A DNA stretch of 64,000 nucleotides from Pyrus communis (GCF_963583255.1 NC_084818.1:14820222-14884221), one strand, 5' to 3'. Counted from the first letter of the stretch, positions 23,016-35,748 are shown. The notes: generated by a model from the sequence alone, not told the origin. Numbers and translations: made by a program.

Positions 23016-24962
23016 TATATTAGTGATATTTAGGTTAATAACGTGTTCAAAGAAGTTTCTTTAGATTTTAAAATAACTAAAAGTTTGTTTTCATGAACTC
23101 GTCCTGTTTAGCAACCCGGCCTAGCACGACCCCAAATCCTAATGGGCCAACGCCACAAGCTGAATTGGGTCTAATGTTTTATTAAGTGAGTCGACCCAAC
23201 CACGATTTGTTTATTAAGTGAGCTGTTTGACAGCTCTATCACTTATTAGGAGTTTTTATGCATCAATATTATTTAAGAAGAAGTATGATAACCATTTCAT
23301 AATCTGGTTTTAGTTTTAATTTTTATTAAAAACTAAAAACTCGTTTGATAACTAGTTTTAATATTCAAAAATATGAAAACGGAAAACCAAGAATTGAAAG
23401 CTATTTTTATGAGTTTTCAAAATTTGGCTTACATTTATCAATTTTTATTTGAAAACTAAAAAGTGCAAATTTTGAAAATGAAATAGTTAAGCAAGTATAT
23501 ATGGAAAAATCCCTTTAGCCTAAATTTCTTGTTATCACTAAACCTTAAAGGCACATGAGAAAAGAGCAGAGAGAACGTATTTTAATTTTGGAAAAGATAT
23601 ACATTTTCAAACACTATAAATATAATGACAAAATCCAAAGAGGTGTCTGTGTGCGATTTAGGATATAATACAGTTTATCTGCCGTTCTAAACCAATTTAG
23701 TTAACGTTAAAGACAATCAAACAATTTCTTAATCTAATCATTTAATTATAAGGAGCATGCATGCCATGGAGGGAGGCAGTATGTCACTAACTATGACATT
23801 TTCTCATTTTCCACTTCGAAGATGTTAATTGCAGGAAATCTTATTGTCGTCATTACACAAAGAACGGATAATTATATTTATTTATTTGAGGTTAAAAGTG
23901 ATTTCATTAATAATCAACCATATGAACAAAGAGACGGGCATGCGAAAACGAAACTCTACATGCCAACAATACAACGTTATGTAGAGTGAGTAACATAAAT
24001 AGTGAAAAAAAATATTTCATTTTTACATGTACCATTTGTGTAAACTCAAGTTACGTTGATCTAATAGTTGTTTATATTATTTTTTTCAATAATGAAAAAG
24101 ATCTCAAGTTCGAATCATCGATCATATGAGTAAATAAGAAAAATGAGTTTTGCTTCGTTGGGTTCACACTTCACACTCATTTTAGCTAGGGTTCATTTCC
24201 TTTTGTAAAAACAAAAAAGGCAAAAAAAGGACTTATCGATACCGACGGCCGGTGGTGATTAATTTTGAATTGGATTACACTTGATGTCTTAATTTGTCCG
24301 ACTCTTAACATGATTTAGATAATATCAGTGCTAGAGATAAAAGTAAAGACGTTCCTTAATGTTGATTAGTACTAATCCATTGACTGGGATGGGATAAACT
24401 AGATCGATGGCGATATGAGCTTGTCTATTAAGCTCACTATATATGTCGTATACCAATTAGTTAAGCAAATCACACGGAATGCTAGGTGACCTAAAAGGTC
24501 ACTTTGTTTAGTTTGTCCATTCCCGAATCATCTCCTACTGTGGCGTAGATCAGTTTGTCAAAATCCTTGTATAACTTTTCTTTTCGAAGACCGAATTAGT
24601 ATATAGTCTAGTATTGTTTCCTCACTTATAAGTAAGAGATCTTCTGAACCTACATGAATGATGATGATGAATTATATTTGTATTAAGTTAAATACCTAGT
24701 TAGTGATTGACTCATTCTGTGACCTATCCTAATTCTCCTTTATAGAATAAAATATTGTTGTATCAAAAAACTTGTTTTCAGAGAGCATATTTATCACCAT
24801 TACGTGGTGGTGCGCACAACATTAGCTATTCTTAGATAAGTGTGATTTAATTTATGTGCTTACGATGGGCACAGATAGATCTAAACCATGTGCGATAATC
24901 ACCAAAAGCTCAGTGTAACAAATAAACGAAGAATCATTCTTTAAGGAATTTTTATCACAAAT
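23016..24962. other. Intergenic with SINE remnants
   Basis: No gene is seen. A decayed SINE is likely at 24595-24775. The stretch 24057-24165 has a B-box-like caagttcgaatcatcg but is too diverged to call. Confidence 0.4.
24605..24775 (+). mobile_element. Degenerate SINE
   Basis: It keeps the SINE order: tagtctagtattgtttcctc (A-box region), ttataagtaagagatcttctgaacc (B-box region), then an AT-rich body ending aatattgttgtatcaaaaaa. It is similar in layout to the SINE at 20401 but more decayed. Confidence 0.45.
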
Positions 24963-25092
24963 CACTAGTACAAAAATATGTTTGCGTGACGCAACAAATT
25001 TCGTTGCGCAAAGTATGTTTGCGCGACGTTAAACACAAAATATTGCGCAAAAGGTTTTTGTGCGACGAAGACTGGCGTCGAGCAAAATAGTT
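24963..25092 (+). mobile_element. CACTA (En/Spm-type) transposon terminus
   Basis: The terminal motif cactagtacaaaaatatg is followed by closely spaced subterminal repeats in both orientations built on tttgcgcgacg (gcgtgacgcaac, cgttgcgcaaag, tttgcgcgacg, gtgcgacgaag). This is the classic layout of a CACTA end. I find no matching taGTG end or transposase downstream, so it is a fragment or the other end has decayed. Confidence 0.65.
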
Positions 25093-26190
25093 TTGCACGA
25101 CAATTGATCTCTAAAATTGTCTCACACCATCAAGATGGTCATTGAAATTGAAAATCGATCAATATAGTCCCTGAAAATAGGTTTTGCAAATCAATAGTCT
25201 TTTCACTCCAATTTTGTAAAAAAAATTATTATGTGTTGATGTGGGTTAATAATTTAATAATTAATTAAAAAATTTGTCTAAATTTTTTTTTGCACAATGG
25301 AATATTTTTTTTTTCTTATAGTAGGGCCTACTCCAAATAGAGATCCCTTCCATAAACTCTCAAAGGCATAAGGCTTAACTAAGGCCTAAAAGGGGGTTTG
25401 GAAATATTTTCAACCAACAATAGATGTGTATTGGTTAGAACCTTATTATCTCAAGGCAAACCTCGTCGTTCTCTACTACACCAGACCACCAGGGGAATGC
25501 CTAACAAGCTCTTCAAGATTAAGGTTGTGAGGATGTTGATCGCCTAAATGTTAACGGTATCTCACAGAAGTCCTCACCAAACCAAGCTGTTACCAAAGGT
25601 TGTCTCGATCCAAGTCCAATTCGGTGAAGGATGTTGAAGTGTGTAAATATGGGTGCATTGAGATTTTGTTTTTGTTTTTTTTGTAGAGAATAGACAGCGA
25701 AGGCTATCATAGATGGAGGTAGAGGAATGTGGACTGGAATCGAAGGTGATTGCTAGACTAGGTTTTTGGGTTGACAACCTTTTTATTAATTATTAAATTA
25801 TTAGACTTTTGTGACATATTTATGTGTCGCATCAGCACATAACAAAATTATTGATAAAACTGTGACGAAATGACTACATTAATTTGAGACACTTACTTGC
25901 GGTACTACATTGGTCGATTTTCAATTTTAGGGACCGTTTTGATGTCTCAGATCAATTTTAGAGACCATTTTGATATCGCAGGTCAATTTCAAGAACCATT
26001 TGTGATTAAAGAATGACTTATGGGGCCCATTTATGTGCCACATCAGCACCTACTAGAATTTTTAACATAACTGTAACTGAAAGATCACATTGATTTGCAA
26101 CACCTATTTTCAAGGACTACATTGATCGATTTTCAATTTTAGGAATCATTTTGATGATGAGAGTCAATTTCAGATATCATTTATGATTAA
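25093..26190. mobile_element. Long-TIR element, about 1.1 kb
   Basis: The left end has aattgaaaatcgatcaatat and ggttttgcaaatcaatag. The right end has the inverse order tgatttgcaacacctat and tacattgatcgattttcaat. Extra partial copies of the same units occur at 25900-26020, so the right end looks locally reiterated. The central part (25330-25780) is unlike the arms and could be captured sequence, but I recognise no protein in it. Confidence 0.55.
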
Positions 26191-28908
26191 AAAAAAAAAA
26201 AAGAAAAAAACCCTTCTTTGTCAGTGTAGTTGCAAGGCCTGTAAGACTGCTTCCTAAACACTGAAATTGGAATACCAATTGCTAAAAGAAAAGGTCCATG
26301 TCTAAAGTAAACAGGTGTAATTTAGAATATTCTACTTCATGTGGGAAAAGGTCCGAAGCATTTTAATGTTCGGATTAGGACGTATTTTTTTATTAATTCA
26401 CAAAATCGATTTATTGGGACCCCATTATCTCCATGTTTGTGAACAAGCCGTCTTCTCACCAATAATCATGTTCAGACTTGTGGTGGAGCACATGTTTGCA
26501 TCCTTCTTGCCAGCTTTTGCCAGCTCCTATTCATCAACTTAAACATATGTTTACAAGTCGCTAAATAAAATAAGACCAAACAAATTCCACTCAACTGATC
26601 ACTATGATGGGATACAATACCAAACACTTAGTATGCTACTTTGTTATAATATTGGAGAATAATAATTTATGCACATCGCCACGAAGTATACATATTACGT
26701 ATAACTGATATATCATGTGATATCATAATCGCACGCTTCAAATTGACTTAAGTTAAAAGTATCTGTAGCAACATATTAATATCTAAACCCTAGATCCAAG
26801 ATGGCAAAACCAATACTTGGTGAGGTAAATTCGAAAGAATTTAGTATATTGCATCAACACTTCAAGTGGTGTATCGATTGTTGAAAGTGTATTCATACCA
26901 CATCACACTAAATTGTTATTACCATATACATTAGAATTAATGATTATGTTAAAGCATAATTTTTTATATTTTATTTTTTAAAAAGAGGAACAACTAAAGA
27001 CAAGTCACGGTTATTCTCTCTTTTGGGTCTAGAGAGGTTACGAGGAATTTCACCCTACCCGTTCAAGTAGAAGAATTGGTAATTTTCACAAGGAAAAAGA
27101 CGGGAGGAGAGTAGTCCTCTTCAAATGCACCAGAACTTACGCGTATTTCATTCCGATCCTCCATGCACGGAGTCAAAGGACGCGAAGAAGACAATAAGTT
27201 TTTGGAAGCCAAGGAATATTTTATTGTGTTAGTTGAAATGAGCATGTTAGTTGTTTTCCATTTGCAACTCAGCAACGGTAACATGATTAAAACTATAATA
27301 TAATCTGTTAAATAAGATTACACATTATAAAACATTTTCTCCCTCCCCGGTTATCCGGCCCACACAGGACGGCTAATCACACAGCTCACATATACGATAT
27401 ATGTGCCATACATTTGGTAAGAGTCTATTGTATGCAACAAAAGGTACTCATCCAAATGGCCTGCACATGCTTTTTATCTATCCTATGCATATTAATCACA
27501 GTAACAATATTCATGGATAATTTTTGTAGTAAAATACAATTTGGAATATAGTTTTTATTTTTATTTTTATATATATATAAAAAGATATATAGGTTATATA
27601 TACACATTAATCAATCAACAATTGTTGTTTATCAAATTTAAATTCAAAATCTCATATAACAAAGTAAAGATTAAATGTTATAAGGCAACTAACTATAAGA
27701 AGAATATTCGTATGCAACTTTAATCAATATTCTTCTTATATTTTTTTTAGACTTAAAAAAACTATAAGAAGAATATTGATTATGCAACATTTATTATATT
27801 GTAACGACAACTCCAATTGAAGTACGGTGCACTATTCATTACAGTGGATTCCATATTTGTTAGAGATACATGCTATTAGTAAATTTGGGGCATTTGATGG
27901 CAATCTAAAGAGTTAAATACTATGTTGGTTCTTATATTTTGCTCAATTTTTCATTTTGGTCTTTGTGTTTTAAGTTTTATGAATTTGAGTGATGTGGTTT
28001 TTTCTCATTAAATATATTTTTTTGATTTTGTGAGTTACTGTGTTACACATACATGGGCAAATAAACTCTAAAATTACGCAAAAATGATCAAAATGACTAA
28101 CAGATATAAGCGTAAGTACCAAATTGAAAATCCCAACGAATCACAAGAATAAAAAAATTAATCTAAATAACCATAGAATGCATGTTAAATGAAATGGTGT
28201 GATTGCTAATAATGAAAGAGTCATTTTTGTAAAACCACCCACCAAGCTTGTAGTTGTTGAAAAGGGCAAACCAACCGAATCCAGGCTGTTAAAAGCTGAG
28301 CTCTGCACTATTATATTACCAAGAAAACTAATACACCAGAAAATGCGGTAGAAAGAGACGTATTACTAACCCTCATCAGCAACCAAAAACATGTGACATT
28401 TTCAAACCATTTCCCCCATCATCATACAATCTTAAAGCTCACAAACCATGTTTACGTCAATAATGATTTTAGGGCCTTGTCGGTGATTCAGGAATAATCG
28501 CACGTAAATATTATCCTAACTTAAACACATGCATAGTTTGATAAGTGAAGAGCTTCATTATAACAGAACTCGGTGCAATTGAAAGTATAATCATTTAATA
28601 TAAGCGGTAATATATTTAGTGAAGTTTCCGACATAAAAATTGCAATCTTCAACAATTTACAGTCCAAACCAAATTAGTGGTATAAGCCTGATCATGACAT
28701 GCGTCGAAGCCAAACAAAACCGTGTTTGGTGGTTCGACCCGTAAATGATCCTTGAAGAAAGTTCAAACAATTAGAAATAGTGTAAATGGCTGACCAGCTA
28801 ATCACACCACTACCCTCGCTGGCTTAACAAAATTTAGGTATTTGTAAAGTTACATATATACATATATTTTTATATATATTTAATAAAAACGCAATGTGAT
28901 TGTGCGTG
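26191..28908. other. Intergenic, no gene supported
   Basis: AT-rich. Short open frames (for example 26339-26542 and 27063-27284) have no recognisable content. Around 27660-27790 a short inverted pair (actataagaagaatatt and aatattcttcttata) could fold. Confidence 0.45.
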
Positions 28909-28916
28909 TATAAATA
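28909..28916 (+). promoter_or_regulatory. TATA box of AGP gene
   Basis: tataaata lies 228 bp upstream of the AGP start codon. This implies a leader of roughly 200 nt that contains the poly-C run and the CT repeats. Confidence 0.5.
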
Positions 28917-28974
28917 TAATTTAACCATTGAAGGAATCTCAAATTAGCATTATTGAATTTGTAACGCGCCACAA

Positions 28975-28995
28975 CCCCCCCCCCCCCCCCCCCCC
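28975..28995 (+). repeat. Poly-C run of 21 bases
   Basis: An uninterrupted homopolymer of 21 C, followed by aaacccccac, between the putative TATA box and the AGP start codon. The complementary strand is a G-run able to form quadruplex structure. Exact length may vary through polymerase slippage. Confidence 0.9.
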
Positions 28996-29069
28996 AAACC
29001 CCCACTTCCTCTCTCCAACCTTTTTATATTCTCCTCTCCTTTTGAAACCTCTACACATCTCTGAAACTC

Positions 29070-29096
29070 CCTCTCTCTCTCGCTCACTCATCAAAT

Positions 29097-29139
<43 letters not shown>
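29070..29139 (+). repeat. CT microsatellite in AGP leader
   Basis: The stretch is dominated by (ct)n with a few interruptions and ends 5 nt before the AGP start codon. Pyrimidine-rich leaders of this kind are common in plant genes. Confidence 0.85.
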
Positions 29140-29143
29140 AAAA

Positions 29144-29581
29144 ATGAAGATGGGTTTTGCAGGGTTCCAAGTTTTGATGGTTTTGGGTCTGTTGGCCACA
29201 TCATGCATAGCCCAAGCCCCAGGAGCAGCACCCACAGCTTCACCCCCAACCGCAAAGTCGCCAACCGCCACCCCACCAACCGCCACACCGCCATCAGCCG
29301 TACCAGTTCCATCACCCAGCAAAACACCAACCGCGTCACCAACTCCATCACCAGTGACAGCACCAACCCCAAGTGCCTCCCCACCATCTTCCACACCAGC
29401 TTCCACCCCAGCTTCCACTCCAGCAGCTAAGTCTCCATCGTCGTCAGCTGCTCCCTCAGGCTCAAGCCCGAACTCCCCACCGGCTGACGCTATTCCTCCA
29501 AGTGGCACCTCCGCCATCAGCCGCGTTGCTATTGCTGGAACTGCTCTTGCTGGAGTTTTCTTCGCGATTGTGTTGGCTTAG
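29144..29581 (+). CDS. Classical arabinogalactan protein, GPI-anchored
   Basis: The frame has 145 codons and a single exon. A hydrophobic signal peptide (residues 1-23, ending SCIA before QAPGAAP) leads into a long Pro/Ala/Ser/Thr-rich core (about 24-115) full of AP, SP and TP dipeptides. These are the sites where proline is hydroxylated and arabinogalactan is added. The C-terminus is a hydrophobic tail (SRVAIAGTALAGVFFAIVLA) that serves as a GPI-attachment signal. The mature protein should sit on the outer face of the plasma membrane or in the wall and act in cell-surface signalling or wall organisation. The frame stays open upstream to 28928, but that part is the poly-C and CT leader, so I chose the ATG just before the signal peptide. 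AAUAAA-like taataaaac at 29890-29898 is a possible polyadenylation signal. Confidence 0.92.
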   Translation: MKMGFAGFQVLMVLGLLATSCIAQAPGAAPTASPPTAKSPTATPPTATPPSAVPVPSPSKTPTASPTPSPVTAPTPSASPPSSTPASTPASTPAAKSPSSSAAPSGSSPNSPPADAIPPSGTSAISRVAIAGTALAGVFFAIVLA

Positions 29582-30444
29582 ATTCATGGGATTTGCTCTT
29601 TCGGGTTTTCCTATTGGTCCACGTGGAGACTCACATCTGCTCTTAGATCTGGGTTTTGATGGACGGTCGAGATCTATTAATTTCTTTTTATTTTGTTGCT
29701 TATTTTCGTTAATGTTTTTTGTATTTTTGTTTAACTCTGTTTTCATGCCATATGGTGATTATTGGTTTGGCAGTCTATGGTGGATTTGGACGGTCGTGAT
29801 GTGATTAATTATGGTGATTCATTGTTTTAGAGTTGACAAGTGCACCCATTTGTAGATGAGTCGTTGGATGTACATCTGTCCGATCATAGTTTAATAAAAC
29901 AGTTTGTCATTCTTTTTCTTATGGATCTTCAACTTTTCAAGTTTTCATACTTAATTTTCTCTCTAACATTGTAGGTGTGACTCTAAATTTTACGATTTTA
30001 TGTGCACCGAGATATTAATGGATCGATGAAGGTGATAAAGATATAATTTATTTTATTAAATCTCACTCGTTTATTTTACGTTGCATTATATTACAATGTA
30101 GTATATGTAAGTTTCTAAAATATTTTTGTCGAATTTATCACATTTCCAAAATAAGTGATTGCAGAATAAATTGAGCCTTTATTTTCTAGGGTTGGGTGGC
30201 TCTGCCTTTTGGCAAAGTCTACATGATTTGTTCTTTATTTCCATGCCAAAAAGATGGAATCCAAGTCCTTAGGTTTGGTCTGTATGCTTCCATTCCATTT
30301 CTTGACGTTGACCCAATGGTTTAAAAAGTCTTCATGGTAAGTGAAGGTGCACCACCTAACTTTCTTTTGAGTGATTCCACGAAACTTCATACATGTGTAA
30401 TCCATTTGGATCAAAAGTAAAAAATGGAATCAAGTAATCTTTTT
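29582..30444. other. 3' flank of AGP gene and intergenic
   Basis: Contains the AGP 3' untranslated region to about 29920, then non-coding sequence without a recognisable gene. Confidence 0.5.
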
Positions 30445-30662
30445 GGAATCCGGATCTTCGTCGTATCTTTTTTGTGAGGATCTTGAAAATCCGTGAATCA
30501 TATATGTTCATCGTACATTATGCGGTCATAAATCATTTTAAATATTTTTATTTAAAATTAAATACAAACAGTACGTGACAAAAACTGACTGCACGATGTA
30601 CGATGAATGGATACGATTTACGGATCTCTGGGATCCTCACCAAAATGATCCGAAGAGAATCC
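30445..30662. mobile_element. Fold-back MITE, about 218 bp
   Basis: The left arm (ggaatccggatcttcg, tgtgaggatcttgaaaatcc, ttcatcgtacattatgcgg) is inverted in the right arm (actgcacgatgtacgatgaa, gatcctcaccaaaatgatcc, cgaagagaatcc). The centre is AT-rich. Confidence 0.75.
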
Positions 30663-30859
30663 TGTTGGATCTTTTTGAAGGAGATTTGAACTTTATATAT
30701 ATAATGTAACATTTTATAGTTTAAAATGACTAAAATTCGATTGTCATATAAAACTATAAATTCAAATGTTTATATTGTGTTGATAATCGAAGGAGCTAAT
30801 TTTCACATATCATTTTTAGTCTCTCTCAAACACTTTTCTTTATCATCGTCTATCTGACG

Positions 30860-30861
<2 letters not shown>

Positions 30862-30916
<55 letters not shown>
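30862..30916. repeat. (GA)n microsatellite, about 55 bp
   Basis: A perfect dinucleotide run ending at gcgcactagc. Likely polymorphic between individuals. Confidence 0.95.
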
Positions 30917-30920
<4 letters not shown>

Positions 30921-31485
30921 CTAGCAATTTGCAATTGTAGAGGATAAAAACGGGGTAACAGGAACTGGAGATATGAAATTGCACAGAAAAAGGAGGTTTA
31001 CGACGCTCAACGTAGTTAGGGTTTCTTAAGTATAAAATACACTTTTTTAAAAAAAAAATTTTAATGAGAAAACAAGGCTCAATATTTTTTACTGAAAATA
31101 TAACTTTAGCCCCTAAAACTTAATTTTCTCTACCTAAAACCCGACATAAGTTTTTTTCTTGAATAAAACCCATTAACTAGATTCCACATCAGCAAATTCA
31201 TTAATTATGTTTGACTTCACACATTAAAAAATTTCGGATGCCTAAAATACCCCTATTTGAATTTTTTATTTTTTATAAACCCTATTTGAATGTTTGATGT
31301 ACATAATTAATGCCATGCGGATAGATGGTAAGAGAGAATTAATGATTTTACAAAAAAAAAAATGTTACAAATTCATTGCCTAATATATAATAACATAAAA
31401 CATGTCTAATATATGTTATTATACAAGCTTTATTGCTTAATTAATTCAATAAAATTATATTTTACAGATTAATGTAGGTAAATTA

Positions 31486-31534
<49 letters not shown>

Positions 31535-34500
31535 AATGCTTGATATACGCAAAATTCATGCAAAATAATTTACCTGCAAAAAAAAAAAAACATTTGATTC
31601 AAATAGTGCACCTACTATTAAAATTTTAAAATATTAGATTGCTTAAAAAAAGAAAAATAATATACCCAGTATATGTAAAATACATGAAAAATAATTTACC
31701 TACATAATAACAAACCCATACATGCAAAATACATAAAAACTAATTTACCTTATAAATTCATTGTTTAATTTTTAAAAGAAACAATGTTTCTACTAGTTTT
31801 TTTTTTTTTTTTCCAAAAATAAAGTACCTATTATTTAATTTTTACGAAAATTGTGTACCTATTGTGTAATTTTAAAAAAAAAAAATTACACATTTTTTAT
31901 TTTTTTATGAAAATAATGTAACTATTGTTTAGTTTTTACAAGAAACAATGTATCTACAAGTTTATTTTTACCTTTTTTTAATTTTTTTATTTTCACAAGT
32001 TAATGTATCTACTTTTTCAATAGAATGTATATTGAACTAATTAGATTTGGATTAGGCGATTTCACATAAAAGAAGAAAAGAACTTCTTCTTTTTTTGTTT
32101 TTTTTTAATTAAAAGCAAAAAAAACTTGAATTAATTGAATGTTGTTGACAAACAAAAGACAATAAATTAAAAGTCTACAAAAAAACCGTAATAGCCATAT
32201 TAATGTTGGTGGCATGGTGTTGTAAATAAATTTAAATTTATGGACATCTTTTATCTTACATGACATCAAATTCAAAATTTGGGTTTTATTTAGATGTTTT
32301 AATATAGGTGGGTTTATGTCTAGAGTTCAACAGTTGCAAGGGGCTAAATCTAAAGCACCCTATTTTTTATTAGAAAACAAAGCACAACAAAAACAAATGG
32401 ACCTAGGATGTGTTACTAACCAACAGAAAGAGCCATAAAATTACACATATATTCATATTTAATAGATTCATTAAAATAAATATAAACCGCTTAAGTTTCT
32501 AGGTACGTTTTCCCCGCTAACTACCGCCTAACGATTTTTAAAACATTGATAATAACAATAACCTTGGATTTGGGCTCACACATTTTGGAAAAGGCTAACT
32601 GATTTTGGGCTAACACACTGATTTTGTTGATTCCTTAGGCCCTTGAATATGATGACAAAATTTCTTTATGTTGGGCATTGGGCCTGTTCTAAAAAAAACA
32701 AAAAAAAAGTAATGATTCAAGACGAAACATATACTATATTTACGCTGCACACTAAAACAACTAGTCACTAAAAGAATTCTTTGCAATGGCTTATATAAAG
32801 TATATATCAACTCAGTAGTCTACCGATGTGGGACTCAATACACATGTATATATATGGTAATCTGTTTGCCAGCTATAATTATAATTATAATTAAGGCCTG
32901 CTTTATATAAACCCATTGCACATCATCATCAAATCCTATATATATGTATATATGGTAATCTGTTTGTCAAATATATTCAACCAAATATAAAAGTGAAAGT
33001 AAATGATTGTCACAAGATCTGGCTGGGCACTCACATTAGATTGCCAAGCAACATTCTTCCCTGGCCGATTGTTGATGAAAAAGTGTTGTGCTCTCACTGC
33101 AATTTCCTAGTGGAAAAAGTAGTCTCCCTCCCGCAAGACTGGACGATGATGACAAAATGCAATAGCTGAAAAGGTTGGTATTACTTCTATCCTACACTCT
33201 TTTGAATCTGATTTTTATTATCTTGATATTCTCAATGAATCAACAAAATTACAGAAGTTAGTGGTTTTCTTTCTTGAAAAATGATTTATGCAAACTTTTT
33301 TTTTTTTTTTAATTCTGTTTATTATGTTTATTTATGCTCATTGATCTCATTTGCTTTATTCAATCCACATGCTAGAAATAAACTAGAGTGTATATGAAGA
33401 GAAAAATGTTGTGTGAAAATTAATTACACAGAAAAGAAGTAATGTTCTCTAATCTTATTTATGTTGTTAGACTGCAATACTAGTGTCCTAATTCCCAAAT
33501 AATAGATATGCCCAAAATTAGTATGATCAATTTCAACGTTCCTGATTAACATGAATACATGCATCTTATATTCTTTAGGGATCTTTTGATATAGGCGCCT
33601 CATTTTTGAATTTTCTAGATCAAACATCCATGTCTTTTAATGATTTGATTAAACTTTTTTTTTGTCATAATTTTGGTGCTATATGCACATTATATTGTAA
33701 TAAATTTCCTATAATCTAGCATTTTGATTACTCTCCTCCGTTAGAGATAATTGTAAAAAAAAAAAAAAAAAAGTTGGTTAGATTCAATTTATTTTCACAA
33801 TAATGCTACAATTTAGCAATAATTATCTACAATTTAAGATATTTTCTTTCCAAAATAGTTTGAAATATTTTTATATCCCCCAAAATCAAACGTACTGAAA
33901 TAAGTTTTTCTTATAGCACGTTAATAGAAAATATGATTGAGAATAATCTAAACATACCAATACACACTGTCTACAAAATAAAATGTACCAAAATAAAAAT
34001 AATGTACCAATATTAACAATATGTATCAAATCAAACCTACCAAAATTGCAAATAAACATACCAATTAATGATTTTTGTAAATTCAAACGTACCCGCGGAT
34101 AATATATACGTAATGTATTGTACCTAATAATAATTTGTCAACAACTATACTTAAAAAACAGCGAAAAACAAAAAAAATAATAATTTCACAAAAAAAATTG
34201 AAAAAATTACTAGGAGCTTTTATGTTGATCACCAACTATTTGAAAAAGAAAAAACCATTTGGAAAAAGAAATAATATTAAATGTTTGCATAACAAAAAAA
34301 AAAAAAAGAATGTGATCGGAAAAACATATTTGGAAGAAGAGAAAATATAGTTTAATTACTAATATCTCCATTAAATAAGGAAAAATGCATCATGCAGATA
34401 AAAGGATAAATTCAAAAATTATTTTGATTTAAAAAAATAGATGTGACTATTGGTCAAAACACTTAAATCAAATTTTAAAAAGGCACGTATGTTTAACCTA

Positions 34501-34541
34501 ATGATATAGAAAAATTGCAGGAGATTCTAATTATTCTTTAA
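30917..34541. other. Intergenic, very AT-rich, no gene supported
   Basis: Contains (ca)n(ta)n at 31489-31533, many A/T homopolymers and a remnant of the ttctaaaa MITE family near 32500-32560. At 32840-32975 the phrase tatatggtaatctgtttg occurs twice, about 100 bp apart. None of the short open frames looks like a protein. Confidence 0.45.
31489..31533. repeat. Compound (CA)n(TA)n microsatellite
   Basis: A (ca)n run passes directly into (ta)n. No other signal is attached to it. Confidence 0.9.
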
Positions 34542-34711
34542 GGGTAATGCTAGATAGACCCAATTTTTTGAACCAAATTGCAAACCAAATGATGTGTCAC
34601 CACTAAGAAATAAGCACGTTAATCAACACTTAAGTAATAATTCAGTTATCAACAACCACTCTTTTGGTTTACAAAACTTGATTAAAAAATTGGGTATTCC
34701 TAACATTATCC
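34542..34711. mobile_element. 'gggtaatgctag' MITE, cluster copy 1
   Basis: It starts gggtaatgctagatagaccc and ends with the inverse gggtattcctaacattatcc. The core reads caccactaagaaataagcac. It is the same family as the MITE in the GEM-like intron. Confidence 0.75.
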
Positions 34712-34770
34712 ATTCATAAACAACAAAACATTGAGGTGCACAAAAGCTAGTTTAGAGTGCATGCATATGT

Positions 34771-35009
34771 GGGTAATGCTAAGGAGACTAAATTTACAAA
34801 CTAAATAACGTGTTACCAATAACAAATGAGCACGTTAATCAATGCTTAAGTAAGGTTAATGCTAGAGAGACTAAATTTGTTGACTAAATTTGCAACTTAA
34901 ATGATGTGTTACCAATAAAAAAATAAGCATATTAATCAATACTTAAGTAATAATTCAATCATCAACTTTTATATCATTTAGTTTATAAAAGTGTCCCGAG
35001 CATTACCCT
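34771..35009. mobile_element. 'gggtaatgctag' MITEs, cluster copies 2 and 3, overlapping
   Basis: Copy 2 starts gggtaatgctaaggagac at 34771 and is cut short at about 34853. There copy 3 begins (ggttaatgctagagagac) and runs to gtcccgagcattaccct at 35009. Copy 3 either inserted into copy 2 or replaced its right half by recombination. Confidence 0.7.
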
Positions 35010-35111
35010 GCATGTATATATATCATTGGATCACTGCAATATAAAAACGAAAGATGATTGGTTGTATATCGAATCTTTCTTTTGTTTAATTAATCTACTT
35101 CAATAGCATAG

Positions 35112-35269
35112 ATAATGCTAGGGAGATCAAATTTTTTGAACCAAATGATATGTCACCAATAAGAAACAAGCACGTTAATCGACATTTAATTAATAATCCA
35201 ATTATCTACAATCACATCATTAAGTTTGCAAATTTAATTTGAAAAATTTGATCAATCTAGCATTACCCT
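35112..35269. mobile_element. 'gggtaatgctag' MITE, cluster copy 4
   Basis: It starts ataatgctagggagatcaaa and ends gatcaatctagcattaccc. The core is tgtcaccaataagaaacaag. It lies about 600 bp upstream of the MATE gene's start codon. Confidence 0.72.
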
Positions 35270-35278
35270 AACAGCATA

Positions 35279-35301
35279 TATATATATATATACACACACA
35301 G

Positions 35302-35335
<34 letters not shown>
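35279..35335. repeat. (TA)n/(CA)n microsatellite
   Basis: Interrupted (ta)n and (ca)n runs directly right of the last MITE of the cluster. Confidence 0.9.
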
Positions 35336-35748
35336 AGCTGACGATGACTTTTCTAATTTTCTTCATACCCTATACAAAATTACAAATTACTTTTCGTAAG
35401 CAATGACCGTGTGTGTTTTGAAAGTTTTGTCTTTTCGTAGCGCTGCACCTCTTCCTGCCTATTAAATCAGAAATTTTTCGGTGTGACCTGTAAATCGAAG
35501 TCCACCTTATTTTGAGTCTATGAATCATATCGTGAAATTACATACACCACACGAGGCGACCGAAGTCGTCACGCCACACATTTTTGTCTGCACAAAATAA
35601 TAAAATATAAAATTTGAAGCACAAACGTGGTTCACTGCTTCAACGCCGCTCAACAGCTTGTAATTATTTAGAAAGAACAAAATACAATTGCTCCCCTTCA
35701 TATGTAAGGAGCCAAACTCTCTCTCAGACTTATAATTGTATTGTGTGC

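Noticed and set aside
24057..24165. Possible further SINE
   Set aside because: Only a B-box-like stretch remains; too diverged to support.
25285..25330. CRISPR or other spaced repeat arrays anywhere in the window
   Set aside because: Repeats present are microsatellites, MITEs and LTR pieces; no regularly spaced identical units.
28928..29143. N-terminal extension of the AGP frame
   Set aside because: The 72 extra codons translate the poly-C and CT leader; a proper signal peptide starts at the ATG at 29144.
28939..29517. 192-residue Gly/Val/Ala-rich minus-strand frame
   Set aside because: Mirror image of the Pro/Ala/Thr-rich AGP coding sequence; compositional shadow.
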